A stretch of 64,000 nucleotides of DNA from CAYNHQ01 sp964397255 (GTDB lineage Bacteria; Bdellovibrionota_G; JALEGL01; DATDPG01), in assembly GCA_964397255.1 (NCBI GenBank), contig CAYNHQ010000003.1, positions 229,665 through 293,664 on the forward strand. Direction: 5' to 3'. Shown here piece by piece: positions 44,027 through 52,591 of the stretch. The number at the start of each line of letters is the position of its first letter. Within the stretch, counting starts at the first letter, position 1. Made by a program: the position numbers and the translations under genes. A model generated the notes under the pieces. The model searched no databases. It saw only the letters and a list, made by a program, of their open reading frames with translations, and was not told the DNA's origin.

Positions 44027-45837
44027 CTCGCATCGCCTGTGCGATTTTTTCTTGCACCACGAACGGCTTGTACCCTGCCATGCAGGCGATCGAGGTGTCG
44101 TAAAAAGGGGCGCATCCGGCTATGGTCCGCGATCCAAAAATAGACTTCGTAGAAAATCTTCCCGCTGGGTACTAATTCAAGAAGCGTCTGGTCCTTTGTC
44201 CAAGAAATCGCCACCCGCACGTGGTTTTCATTGAAGATCTCAAATGTCTTGCGTAATAGAGCCCGTTTGACCATCTGAGCATCTTCCGCGGTCTCATCCA
44301 TCAAAAAAAGACGAAAATTGTCGAAGAGGCTGAAAACGTTTTGATCTTCACTCCCCCACTCCACCACGGCAAAACCAAGCATCTTTGAATTCTTTTCCGC
44401 AACCACAATGCGTCGCTCCCTCTGCAATGCCACACGTGAGTAAAGAGCCGCCGCATCGGACAATTGCAAATCGTATTCGCGTAAGTCCATCGCATCCAAA
44501 AACATCTCCGGATAGCGTCGTCGAAGCTCTTTCATGACCCCGGCCTGATGCCTCGTTTCTAGCGGAACAACAGAAACGGAATCCTTTGCTGGCGCCGAGA
44601 GATCGCGACTGGCTTTCTCAACGTCAAATTCCAAAATGTTCGTTTCTTCGAGATAGTGAAAATGCGATTCCGGATCGTTGCGAATAAACTCGATGTAGTA
44701 CTTCTGAAACACATGCAATTCTTTTGGAAAGGTCCCAAAGACGTACTTCACTTCATCCGTTTGGCGGAGATAGTCGACCACGCGACCGTATAATTGGTGC
44801 GATAGTACTTGTCCCTTGGTTCCATCCACTCCCAATTGATGAATGAGCCATGTCTTATGATAATAGCGACTCGTTGCAATGGTGCCGACACGCTCGATCG
44901 TGGAGCCATCTTCTGATGGCTTTTGAAGAACATAAATTCGATTAATGGGTCGTGAGCTCCAGGAGGCTTTCTTCCACGTGACAACCGAGGTTTCTCTTCG
45001 CGATTCGTCCGGTGCTGCGTCAATCGTCTGAAACGAAAGATTGAGAAGTCGCCACACTTCCCGATAATCCTCATCACTCATCGCACGAACCACATTTGGA
45101 TATTTTCGCTCAAGAAGAAAATCTTCCAGAGAATGTTCATCTCCCAACGCGAGAGGAATGGTACACGCGATTCCGAGGCGAAGGGTCTGTTCATTTCGAT
45201 CCCAATGAACAATCTTCGCCGGTACTGCGTTCACATTTTTAAGCATAGGGATGGTCGGTTCAACTATTACATTTTTATCGAGTTCAAGGGCTCGTAGAAT
45301 ACTATCGTTCCCTCGAGGGCGAACGATGAGACCTAAGCCGCGAGAAGAAAGATCAAAAACTTCTCCAGTGAGACTTCGGCGTCCGGTAACTTCCCGCAAT
45401 CGAACGGCAATCCGCTCTTCAGGATTCAACGGCGATCGATCCAGAATACGATGATGAATGCGATAAACATTGTTGGGATTAGCAATCGTTAGAATATTTT
45501 TAGCCGCCTGGACTACAGAGGTCCTTGCCAGATGAAATTCGTGAAATAACTCGAAGGAAATTGATACTTCGTCACCTTCCTTAAAGGTGAATGAATGATC
45601 TGTGATTTGAATTTCTGTCTGTTCGGGCGAAATGGCCTTTGAAGACTCAATGTTTCCCTGGACACGTTGACCCTTCGGACCTTCCAATCGAACTTTTATC
45701 TTAAGGAGCGAGCACATTCGTAGAAGGTCGTGTGCATTTTCGGCTGTCGGCGAGAAGCGGGTGATATCATTAACACCCTCACTCAAGGACGAAAGGTGGG
45801 AAGGGGCGATATTGCGGATGGGGTCGACGGAAACCAT
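44023..45837 (-). CDS. PilZ-domain protein fused to a GNAT-like acyltransferase
   Basis: 604 residues from ATG 45837. I prefer this start because GTGACG-17-TATAAC, a good promoter, and AAAGAG lie inside the upstream extension (which runs to 45936). Residues ~140-260 form a PilZ domain with ERIAVR (RxxxR) and DLSSRG (DxSxxG), the two c-di-GMP contacts. The C-terminal ~330 residues have GNAT-like pieces (MSDEDYREVWRLLNLSF, RVGTIATSRYY, IVVAEKNSKMLGFAVVEWG), possibly two copies. An acyltransferase switched by c-di-GMP is inferred. The substrate is unknown. Confidence 0.78.
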   Translation of the reverse strand: MVSVDPIRNIAPSHLSSLSEGVNDITRFSPTAENAHDLLRMCSLLKIKVRLEGPKGQRVQGNIESSKAISPEQTEIQITDHSFTFKEGDEVSISFELFHEFHLARTSVVQAAKNILTIANPNNVYRIHHRILDRSPLNPEERIAVRLREVTGRRSLTGEVFDLSSRGLGLIVRPRGNDSILRALELDKNVIVEPTIPMLKNVNAVPAKIVHWDRNEQTLRLGIACTIPLALGDEHSLEDFLLERKYPNVVRAMSDEDYREVWRLLNLSFQTIDAAPDESRRETSVVTWKKASWSSRPINRIYVLQKPSEDGSTIERVGTIATSRYYHKTWLIHQLGVDGTKGQVLSHQLYGRVVDYLRQTDEVKYVFGTFPKELHVFQKYYIEFIRNDPESHFHYLEETNILEFDVEKASRDLSAPAKDSVSVVPLETRHQAGVMKELRRRYPEMFLDAMDLREYDLQLSDAAALYSRVALQRERRIVVAEKNSKMLGFAVVEWGSEDQNVFSLFDNFRLFLMDETAEDAQMVKRALLRKTFEIFNENHVRVAISWTKDQTLLELVPSGKIFYEVYFWIADHSRMRPFLRHLDRLHGRVQAVRGARKNRTGDAS

Positions 45838-45975
45838 AACTCTTTGAAAGTTATACCAAATTCCATACCAATCGTCACCTGTATAACCTATTGAAATGAT
45901 TGATCTGGTCATTATCCTTTCTGAGTTTCTTGACAAAAATGGGACGACAGCTCCCCAGCTGGTATTATTTTTCAG

Positions 45976-46623
45976 GTGACTTTCTGGGAGAAATTAAACG
46001 GATGGTATCAAGAAGAGATGCAGAAATTTCAGACTCTGCCCTTCGTTCAAAGTGCCTTGTCCGGAAGTTTGACGAAGCCGGGCTATACCCGCTTCATGAA
46101 AGACTACTACCACTTCGTACGAACGGCCGGCCCGATTTACAGCGCGTGCGCATCGCACATCGGTTACGATTTTCCGCGTGTGCGGGAGTGGTTCTTAAAA
46201 GCGGCTTATAAGGAAACGGACCACGACCATTTTGTCGTAAACGATCTCGAAACTCTTGGAGTTCCCGCCGCCGAAACTCGAGCCTCCCAACCCGGCCCTG
46301 AAATGGATGCGCTATGTGCGTATAATTTTGCATTTGTGGAACGTCATCACCCGGTAGGAATGTTGGGCACGCCATTTTTGATGGGAAACCTATCCACCGT
46401 TTATTCACTTCATGCGGCTCAAAAAATTAAAGACGCGTTAGGGCTTAAGGAAAATGGAGCGAGTTTTTTTGAAGCTCATGGACACTTGGATAAGGCGCAG
46501 CCAGAAGATGTCGGTCTGGTTTTGCAATCCATCACGGATCCTAAAATCCAAAACGATATTTTTCTCAACGCAAAAACGATCTTTATGCTTTATCAGAATT
46601 TTTTTCGAACCCTGACGCCTTAA
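45976..46623 (+). CDS. Heme-oxygenase-like diiron (HDO/TenA-fold) redox enzyme
   Basis: 215 residues. Helical TenA/HDO fold with KETDHDHF (second helix ligands) and FFEAHGHLDKAQPED (Glu, His, His/Asp ligands), the pattern of iron-containing HDO proteins related to CADD. Such enzymes perform oxidative cleavage or N-oxygenation of amines or fatty acids, or self-sacrificing p-aminobenzoate synthesis. Substrate unknown. GTG start; TATTAT (45963-45968) lies 7 bases upstream. It stands alone between the PilZ gene and a decayed region. Confidence 0.8.
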   Translation: MTFWEKLNGWYQEEMQKFQTLPFVQSALSGSLTKPGYTRFMKDYYHFVRTAGPIYSACASHIGYDFPRVREWFLKAAYKETDHDHFVVNDLETLGVPAAETRASQPGPEMDALCAYNFAFVERHHPVGMLGTPFLMGNLSTVYSLHAAQKIKDALGLKENGASFFEAHGHLDKAQPEDVGLVLQSITDPKIQNDIFLNAKTIFMLYQNFFRTLTP

Positions 46624-46630
46624 ATTTAAT

Positions 46631-46857
46631 TTACTGATTAAAATGAAGACGCAGAGAATGGGAATCCTGGTGGAAATAATCCGGATCCTCCTTCACACGA
46701 TCCACAGCGCGGAGAACATGCAGGCCCAGATGGGTCGGGACTAAAGCGCGAGTAGAGAATATCGGACAAGTGGCCAGTAAGCTGCTTACAGCTGGAATCT
46801 CAAGCGAAGCGATCCAGATCGTGAGCGTGAAACGATACCCATTAAGGAGTGATGTTT
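46631..46857 (-). other. Open frame without start codon, possible gene remnant
   Basis: On the minus strand an open stretch of ~75 codons ends at TAA (46631-46633). Its last part reads VPTHLGLHVLRAVDRVKED and then a His-rich end, which is protein-like. No ATG or credible start is present, and the first half overlaps the opposite-strand repeat at 46791. Most likely a decayed gene. The remainder of the gap 46624-46871 holds nothing else I can name. Confidence 0.3.
46784..46853 (+). repeat. Duplicated fragment of the metallopeptidase lipoprotein gene 3' end
   Basis: Bases 46791-46815 are identical to 38601-38625 (25 of 25), and similarity continues with small gaps for ~40 more bases, including a shared CATTAAG. 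In frame it reads WNLKRSDPDRERE and stops at TGA, against WNLKRSDPGREK at 38603. This is the tail of a second copy of the gene at 37514-38641; the rest is gone. Confidence 0.65.
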
Positions 46858-46871
46858 ATCCAAACGAAATT

Positions 46872-47330
46872 TTACTTGCCGATTCCACAGGCGAGCTCGA
46901 TTTCTTCATCGGGCGCGAGCGTTGAACAACTTTTCTGGGCGGCACCCACAAACCGGGTTTCATCCGTTGAAACGGTATGAACATTCAGCGTGCAACCGGG
47001 CCCCGTTGTTACAGACACAAAGGAAACGAAAAAGTCACCGTTTTCCAGTTGCTCATTTAGTAAATAAACGGCGGGCCTGCAATCCTTCAGCGCCTGCCGA
47101 ATGCATTCTCTTCCCGCATCCACAATGAGAGGTGAAGAGATTTCCGTATACGCGCCACAGTCGACTCCATTTTTATCCAAATGAACGAGAGCTTTTTCAT
47201 ACTCTTGCACCGGCAGGGGTTGGACTCCAAGTTCCGGATTAGCCGGATTTCCGACCCCCGAACCACATCCAGGAAAAAATGCGAGAAGAATCGGCAAAAA
47301 AGCTGCGGCACTTTGTTTAAACATCTTCAT
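46872..47330 (-). CDS. Small lipoprotein paired with a TIGR02147 regulator
   Basis: 152 residues from ATG 47330 (47324 is an alternative). The leader ends LLAFFPGC with CGSGVGNPANPE after it, a GSGVGNP start found in lipoproteins of Bdellovibrio and Fibrobacter relatives. The mature part has six more cysteines, likely in disulfides (CGAY, CIRQ, CRPA, GCTL, SCST, ACGI). Function unknown. The start overlaps the upstream TIGR02147 gene by 14 bases, and such lipoprotein-regulator pairs recur in these lineages. Confidence 0.82.
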   Translation of the reverse strand: MKMFKQSAAAFLPILLAFFPGCGSGVGNPANPELGVQPLPVQEYEKALVHLDKNGVDCGAYTEISSPLIVDAGRECIRQALKDCRPAVYLLNEQLENGDFFVSFVSVTTGPGCTLNVHTVSTDETRFVGAAQKSCSTLAPDEEIELACGIGK

Positions 47331-48141
47331 CCAATCGAAAGAGTTGAAAGTTGAGTTGATAAACCGAGTCGTAGGGCTTTCTTTCCGAAAAATAGCGATC
47401 CATTTCATTTCGAAAGGCGTGCAGCCGCTTAAACGCATCGGGTAGGTCTTTTCGCCGAACGGCCACGGTAAGTCCGGAGAGACATCTTTCTTTGGCACTT
47501 TGTTGATCGATCGCTCCTTTGGCTAAATCGATCATGCTTTTGTGATACATGGCCACAGCATGGGATTGAGCGACATCGGGGGTCTGCATATTTTGGTGTG
47601 TCACCCGAACCTCCCCCGTGGCCGAATCGACTCGAATCAAGCCGAGTCGATCGAGAAGGTCGATGGCTTCTTTTGCCTGTTGAGGTGAAAAACGATAATC
47701 AAATTTTGCCGCGATTTCTTTCGGGCTGGCCTTTCGATCTCCACAGAGAAAAAGTTCCTTAATCGCTAACGGGTACCATAACGCCACGGCCACATATTGA
47801 TCGCGAGTTAAGAGGGCTCGGGCATCTTCTTTTCGCAAAAGTTGAAGATTTCTTTCGTAAAAAGTTCGTTCGTCCTCATCTGAAGCTTGATTGTAGAAAA
47901 CAAGATTTTCAAAGTATGATGCATCGCGATCACTGAGACCCAAGCCTTTTGAAAATTTCCGAATATTTCGGTGGGTGAGGTTTCGCTTCCCATCCATCAC
48001 AAGTTTGTAATAGTTGGGAGAATTGAGCCCTGCTTTCCGGGCAAAAAATCGAAAGGAATAGGACTTGGCCTCTCCTTTTCTCTTTTCGTAGTAATCGCGA
48101 AGGTAGTGCCGATAATTTTCATACTCAAATAGCGGTTTCAA
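47317..48141 (-). CDS. TIGR02147-family (DUF4423) putative transcriptional regulator
   Basis: 274 residues from a TTG at 48141, chosen because a GGAAGGAAG ribosome site lies 6 bases upstream and the family usually begins with KPLFEYxxYRxYLxDYYExRK. The N-terminal region resembles a Cro/C1-type helix-turn-helix (FARKAGLNSPNYYKLVMDGKRNLT), followed by the DUF4423 domain (YYPLAIKEL-like YPLAIKEL, KASPKEIAAKF, AIDLLDRLGLI). The family is known from Fibrobacteres and Bdellovibrionota and sits next to cell-surface lipoproteins. An inverted repeat upstream (48202-48230) is a candidate operator. Confidence 0.87.
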   Translation of the reverse strand: MKPLFEYENYRHYLRDYYEKRKGEAKSYSFRFFARKAGLNSPNYYKLVMDGKRNLTHRNIRKFSKGLGLSDRDASYFENLVFYNQASDEDERTFYERNLQLLRKEDARALLTRDQYVAVALWYPLAIKELFLCGDRKASPKEIAAKFDYRFSPQQAKEAIDLLDRLGLIRVDSATGEVRVTHQNMQTPDVAQSHAVAMYHKSMIDLAKGAIDQQSAKERCLSGLTVAVRRKDLPDAFKRLHAFRNEMDRYFSERKPYDSVYQLNFQLFRLDEDV

Positions 48142-48201
48142 GAGGAACTTCCTTCCACTCTTAAGGATAATCAATTGTGGGCGTGCGCCGCTATAAGAAA
48201 A

Positions 48202-48230
48202 TTAACAAATTAAAGGACTTTGTTAACAAA
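48202..48230. promoter_or_regulatory. Inverted repeat, candidate operator between manC and the TIGR02147 gene
   Basis: TTAACAAA (48202-48209) and TTTGTTAA (48219-48226) are perfect inverted arms 9 bases apart. The right arm continues into TTTGTTAACAAA, itself a 12-base palindrome (48219-48230), giving three half-sites. The right arm covers the manC stop codon. A regulator site is more likely than a terminator because no T-run follows. Confidence 0.45.
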
Positions 48231-49260
48231 TGTGCTCAAGGAAGCGCCTGAGATCATTGGTCTTTTCGCGAGGAATGACCATTGTCGCGGTTGGGGTATC
48301 CACGACCACTAAATTGTCCGCTCCGAAGAGCACGACCGTCTTCTCGATGGCGTACACCAAATTCCCTTTTCCACCGATGACTTTCCCTTTCCCCACACAT
48401 CCATTTTTTGTTTTTGAATCCTGAATCGCGTCAAAAATCGCGCCCCAAGTGCCCACATCGGACCACGTAAAGGAGGAAGGAACGACACCCACCGATCGGC
48501 TCTTTTCCATCAACGCATAGTCGATCGAAATATTCTTCAGTTTTCCGTAGACGTCTGAAAGGTCGGCACTTGGCGATCTCCAATGTATGCCGCTCAGGAT
48601 CGATGCCATGGCAGGAGCGGCTTTTCGAAGTTCCGAGTGGAAAAAATCACTTCGCCACGCAAACATTCCGCTGTTCCAAAAATATTTCCCCGATTTCATG
48701 TAGGCCTTTGCTTTAGAAAAACTGGGCTTTTCCACAAAGCGCACGACAGGTTTAACTCCACCCACGCTCTTCCCTTTGCCACTTTCGATATACCCAAAGT
48801 CGGGATTCGGAGTTCGGACTTTGATTCCGAATGTAATGAGACGATTTCCCTTCTCTGCTTCTCTCACTCCTATATTTACCGTTTGCAAAAATTTGTCTGT
48901 GTCGGGAATGTAGTGATCGGCCGTGCAAACGAAGATGGTCGTCGATTTTCCTCGCTCCGCTTCGATCCGAAAGGTTCCCACGGCAGATGCAGGACCGGAA
49001 TTTCTTCCCATCGGTTCCACGATGATTCGATCTGAGCGAAAATTTGGAAGGATCCTTCGCGTCTCCGCCAGTTGAGATTCCACCGTAACAATCCAGACAC
49101 GATCGGGATGGGAAAGGCGATAGGCTCGCTCAACGGCTTGCTCAATCAAGGTTTTGCCGTAAGGCAGAGGCAAAAATTGTTTTGGGCGATTTCCTCGACT
49201 TAGCGGCCAAAGCCGAGTGCCCTCGCCTCCCGCTAGAATAAGAACATCAAATTCCGACAT
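48223..49260 (-). CDS. manC: Mannose-1-phosphate guanylyltransferase
   Basis: 345 residues. LAGGEGTRLWPLSRGNRPKQFL is the GDP-mannose pyrophosphorylase nucleotide loop; EPMGRNSGPA, TADHYI and PDFGYIE(S)G match ManC/AlgA, as do FVEKP, FWNSGMFAW and SIDYALMEKS. It makes GDP-mannose for LPS O-chains or capsules. It lacks the C-terminal isomerase domain of bifunctional AlgA. Its ATG lies 3 bases after the lspA stop, so it is the distal gene of ileS-lspA-manC. Confidence 0.95.
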   Translation of the reverse strand: MSEFDVLILAGGEGTRLWPLSRGNRPKQFLPLPYGKTLIEQAVERAYRLSHPDRVWIVTVESQLAETRRILPNFRSDRIIVEPMGRNSGPASAVGTFRIEAERGKSTTIFVCTADHYIPDTDKFLQTVNIGVREAEKGNRLITFGIKVRTPNPDFGYIESGKGKSVGGVKPVVRFVEKPSFSKAKAYMKSGKYFWNSGMFAWRSDFFHSELRKAAPAMASILSGIHWRSPSADLSDVYGKLKNISIDYALMEKSRSVGVVPSSFTWSDVGTWGAIFDAIQDSKTKNGCVGKGKVIGGKGNLVYAIEKTVVLFGADNLVVVDTPTATMVIPREKTNDLRRFLEHIC

Positions 49261-49263
49261 GTG

Positions 49264-49752
49264 CTACGAACCCTTCGTATGGGCGGCTTCGCTCTTCTTT
49301 TTCATCAAATCGATAGCAAAGAGAATCGCGCCCACCGTGATACACGAATCGGCGATATTAAACGCCGGCCAGTAGTGCCGGCCAATGTGAAAATAGAAGA
49401 AATCCACGACATACCCAAGTCGCACGCGATCAACCAGATTGCCGATCGCGCCCGCGAGAATCAGCGTCAGCGCAATCCGCGAGAGAACCTCTTCCTCGGC
49501 CAACTTCGAAAAGAGATAAATCACTACGCCAATCGCCGCTGCAGACGTCACCAGAAAGAAATTCATGCCCCAAGTCCTTCCCAAACCGAAGGCGGCGCCC
49601 GTGTTATGTATCAACATCAAATCAAAAAAGCCGGGAATGATCGTCCTTGATTCGCCTCTTGCAAATGTACCGGCCATCCACTGTTTCGTGCTGAGATCGA
49701 GCCCGACGAGGGCCGCTGCCAAGAGTCCCGCCAACATCCAACGCTGCTTCAT
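49264..49752 (-). CDS. lspA: Lipoprotein signal peptidase II
   Basis: 162 residues from ATG 49752, which overlaps the ileS stop in ATGA; the frame extends further upstream only as ileS shadow. Four membrane helices with the catalytic motifs: HNTGAAFG, AGAIGNLVDRV (first Asp) and VVDFF..FNIADSCI (second Asp). It cleaves prolipoprotein signals before the lipidated cysteine, needed for the several lipoproteins in this window. ileS-lspA is a classic gene order. Confidence 0.97.
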   Translation of the reverse strand: MKQRWMLAGLLAAALVGLDLSTKQWMAGTFARGESRTIIPGFFDLMLIHNTGAAFGLGRTWGMNFFLVTSAAAIGVVIYLFSKLAEEEVLSRIALTLILAGAIGNLVDRVRLGYVVDFFYFHIGRHYWPAFNIADSCITVGAILFAIDLMKKKSEAAHTKGS

Positions 49753-52571
49753 TTTTTCTCCCACATAAGAATGACCTCCCCACAGCGCTTGCAAAGCGCA
49801 GGGTGTTCTTTCACCGCTCCAATATCGTTTGCATAGGTCCAACACCGTTCGCAGCGTTTTCCGCCAATCGGCTCGGCACCCACTTTTAGCCCTGGAATGA
49901 TCTCCGACGACATTTCTTCCAAACCCGAAGAGAGGCGATCCACGATTGAAACGCGGGAAACGATAAAGAGCAGTAGGAGCTCAGTCCCCAAGTTCGAAAG
50001 AAGGCTTTTGATCTCCGGAGGTGCGACGATTTCCACCCGAGCCTCGAGCGATTGACCGATTTTCTTCTCCTTACGTAGGCGCTCAAGCACCTTGGAAACT
50101 TCGCTCCGAACCGAAAGAAGCATCGTCCATCGCTCGTCGAGACCCTGATCTTCCTTGTACATTGCTTCGGGAAGATCTGCGAGATGCACTGACAATGATT
50201 TATTTTTAAAAGCGGGAAGATGGTCCCAGATATCTTCGGCCGTAAACGGCAAGATGGGCGCCAGCATCTTGGCCAGCGCTGCGGCGGTGTCGAAGAGAAT
50301 CGTTTGAGCGGATCGGCGGCGAACCCCGCTCGCCTGATCGCAATAAAGAACATCTTTGGAAACATCGAGATACAGCGAACTCATTTCGATGACACAGAAT
50401 TCATTGATCGCCTGAATGACCACGTGAAATTCCAGCTTCTCATAGGCGTCACGCACTCGTTCAATGAGACGGGAAAGGCGCTCGGCGGCGAAACGATCAA
50501 TGTCGCGCGGCCATTTCTCGCTCGGCACTCGGTCGCGGTCGGGAGAAAAATCAAAGCAATTCCCGAGGCAATATCGCGCGGTGTTTCGAATTCGCCGATA
50601 ACTTTCCACGACCCGATCAAATATTTCTTTCGAATAACGAACATCATTTCGATAATCTTCGGTCGCCACCCAGAGCCGAAGCATTTCGGCGCCATGTTGC
50701 GAAATCAATTCTTGGGCTGAAACGTAGTTTCCAAGCGACTTCGACATCTTTTTCCCTTGGCCGTCGACGACAAAGCCGTGCGTGATGACCGAGTCGTAAG
50801 GGGATCGCCCTCGCGTAGCTACACCTTCTAAAAGGGTCGAATGAAACCATCCGCGATGTTGATCGCTTCCTTCCAAATACGCATCCGCGGGCCAAGCCAA
50901 TTCTTTCCGTGCGGCAAGCACCGCGGCATGACTCGCACCTGAATCAAACCAGACGTCCAGAATATCTTTACCCTTTTCAAATGCCTTCCCTTTGCACTTC
51001 GAACATTTTGTTCCCGAAGGAAGAAGTTCCACCGCTTCTTTCTCAAACCAAACGTCTGCCCCTTCTTTTTCAAACAAATTTGCCACGTGCTGAATGACAT
51101 CGGAGGAGAGCAAGAGTTCGTGGCAATTCGTACATTCAAAAACAATGATCGGAACTCCCCAGAGTCGCTGTCTCGAAAGGCACCAGTCGGGTCGATTGGA
51201 GATCATTCCATAGATTCGCTCCTTCCCCCATTGGGGAACCCAGCGCACTCGATCAATTTCCTTAAGCGATTTTGTCCGAAGCTCATGATGCGACATGGAA
51301 AGAAACCATTGTTCCGTCGCGCGAAAAATGACCGGGTTTTTACAGCGCCAACAGTGGGGATATGAGTGAGTCACGGATCCCGCCGGCGCAAAGAGGCGCC
51401 CCGACCCCAAGAGATGGTCGATGATTTTCGGATTCGCATCGAAGATCTTCATTCCCCCAAACTTTTCAACGCTCGGTTCAAAACGGCCATCTGCCATGAC
51501 GGGGGAATAGACTTCGATCCCATTCGTGATACCGAGATCATAGTCTTCTTCACCGTGCCCGGGCGCCGTATGGACGAGACCCGTACCGGTTTCCATCGTG
51601 ACATGCGTCCCCGCCAAAAACGGGATTTCACGTTTCAAAAAAGGATGGTTCGCTTTGAGCTTCGCGAGGGACTTTCCTTTTTCAATTTTTGCTACGACCT
51701 GAAGTGCGCCACCTTTTCCTAGACTTGCCCCCACGGCAGGGAGAAGGGCTTCGGCAAGAATATATCGCCCTTTTTCCCTCTTCTTCTCGACGACGACATA
51801 AGAAACATTCTCGTTGTACGCAATCGCCATGGAAGCCGGAAGCGTCCAAGGAGTGGTTGTCCAGATCACGGCAAACCTCTCCCCTTCCGGCGTCTTCGGT
51901 AATCCCGCTTCGTCCCAACCGGAAGCAATCGGATAGGACACGTAGATGCTGGGCGAAGTGTGATCCTCGTATTCGATCTCCGCTTCGGCCAGCGCGGTCC
52001 GACAAGTGAAACACCAGTGGACCGGCTTTCGTTGGCGAAACACGTATCCCTTCTCCACAACCTTTCCAAACTCCCTCGCGATATTCGCCTGATACGCGTA
52101 ATCCATCGTGCGATATGGATTCTCCCAATCGCCGAAAACCCCCAGGCGTTTGAATTCATTCCGCTGAATATCAATGAAGCTTTCGGCATATTTGCGGCAT
52201 TCCCGACGCAAATCTGCCGGAGAAAGTTCGCGCGCCTTGGCTCCCAGCTTTTTTACGACTTGATGTTCGATGGGAAGCCCATGACAGTCCCAGCCCGGAA
52301 CGTAAGGAGAGAGAAACCCAAGCATGGTACGCGACTTGATGACAATATCTTTGAGCGTCTTGTTCATCACGTGACCCAGATGGATATTTCCGTTTGCATA
52401 AGGGGGACCGTCATGAAGAAGAAATTTTTTTCCCTTCTTCCCCTTTTCGAGAATCAACCGGTACAGATTCTTTCCCTCCCAGCGCTTGAGAAATTTTGGT
52501 TCGCGCTGCGTCAATCCCGCCTTCATGGCAAATTCAGTTTGCGGGAGATGAATTGTTTCTTTGTAAACCAT
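49749..52571 (-). CDS. ileS: Isoleucyl-tRNA synthetase
   Basis: 940 residues, class I. HDGPPYANGNIHLGH carries the HIGH motif as HLGH, KKMSKSLGN is KMSKS, the CP1 editing domain has TTTPWTLPASMA, and DVWFDSGASH is present. A C-terminal zinc ribbon has CERCWTYA and CKRCG. Zinc-binding CTNC and CSKC segments also occur in the connecting region. It charges tRNA-Ile and edits valine. Start codon ATG at 52571, divergent from comF with 20 bases between. Confidence 0.98.
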   Translation of the reverse strand: MVYKETIHLPQTEFAMKAGLTQREPKFLKRWEGKNLYRLILEKGKKGKKFLLHDGPPYANGNIHLGHVMNKTLKDIVIKSRTMLGFLSPYVPGWDCHGLPIEHQVVKKLGAKARELSPADLRRECRKYAESFIDIQRNEFKRLGVFGDWENPYRTMDYAYQANIAREFGKVVEKGYVFRQRKPVHWCFTCRTALAEAEIEYEDHTSPSIYVSYPIASGWDEAGLPKTPEGERFAVIWTTTPWTLPASMAIAYNENVSYVVVEKKREKGRYILAEALLPAVGASLGKGGALQVVAKIEKGKSLAKLKANHPFLKREIPFLAGTHVTMETGTGLVHTAPGHGEEDYDLGITNGIEVYSPVMADGRFEPSVEKFGGMKIFDANPKIIDHLLGSGRLFAPAGSVTHSYPHCWRCKNPVIFRATEQWFLSMSHHELRTKSLKEIDRVRWVPQWGKERIYGMISNRPDWCLSRQRLWGVPIIVFECTNCHELLLSSDVIQHVANLFEKEGADVWFEKEAVELLPSGTKCSKCKGKAFEKGKDILDVWFDSGASHAAVLAARKELAWPADAYLEGSDQHRGWFHSTLLEGVATRGRSPYDSVITHGFVVDGQGKKMSKSLGNYVSAQELISQHGAEMLRLWVATEDYRNDVRYSKEIFDRVVESYRRIRNTARYCLGNCFDFSPDRDRVPSEKWPRDIDRFAAERLSRLIERVRDAYEKLEFHVVIQAINEFCVIEMSSLYLDVSKDVLYCDQASGVRRRSAQTILFDTAAALAKMLAPILPFTAEDIWDHLPAFKNKSLSVHLADLPEAMYKEDQGLDERWTMLLSVRSEVSKVLERLRKEKKIGQSLEARVEIVAPPEIKSLLSNLGTELLLLFIVSRVSIVDRLSSGLEEMSSEIIPGLKVGAEPIGGKRCERCWTYANDIGAVKEHPALCKRCGEVILMWEKK

Positions 52572-52591
52572 CGGTATAAATCGGGAGCCGA

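Noticed and set aside
45838..45936. Longer start for the PilZ-GNAT protein
   Set aside because: The extension contains a good promoter (GTGACG-17-TATAAC) for the downstream ATG and does not look like PilZ family sequence.
45930..45968. TTGACA at 45930 as the -35 of the HDO gene
   Set aside because: The spacer to TATTAT is 27 bases, too long; only the -10 position is credible.
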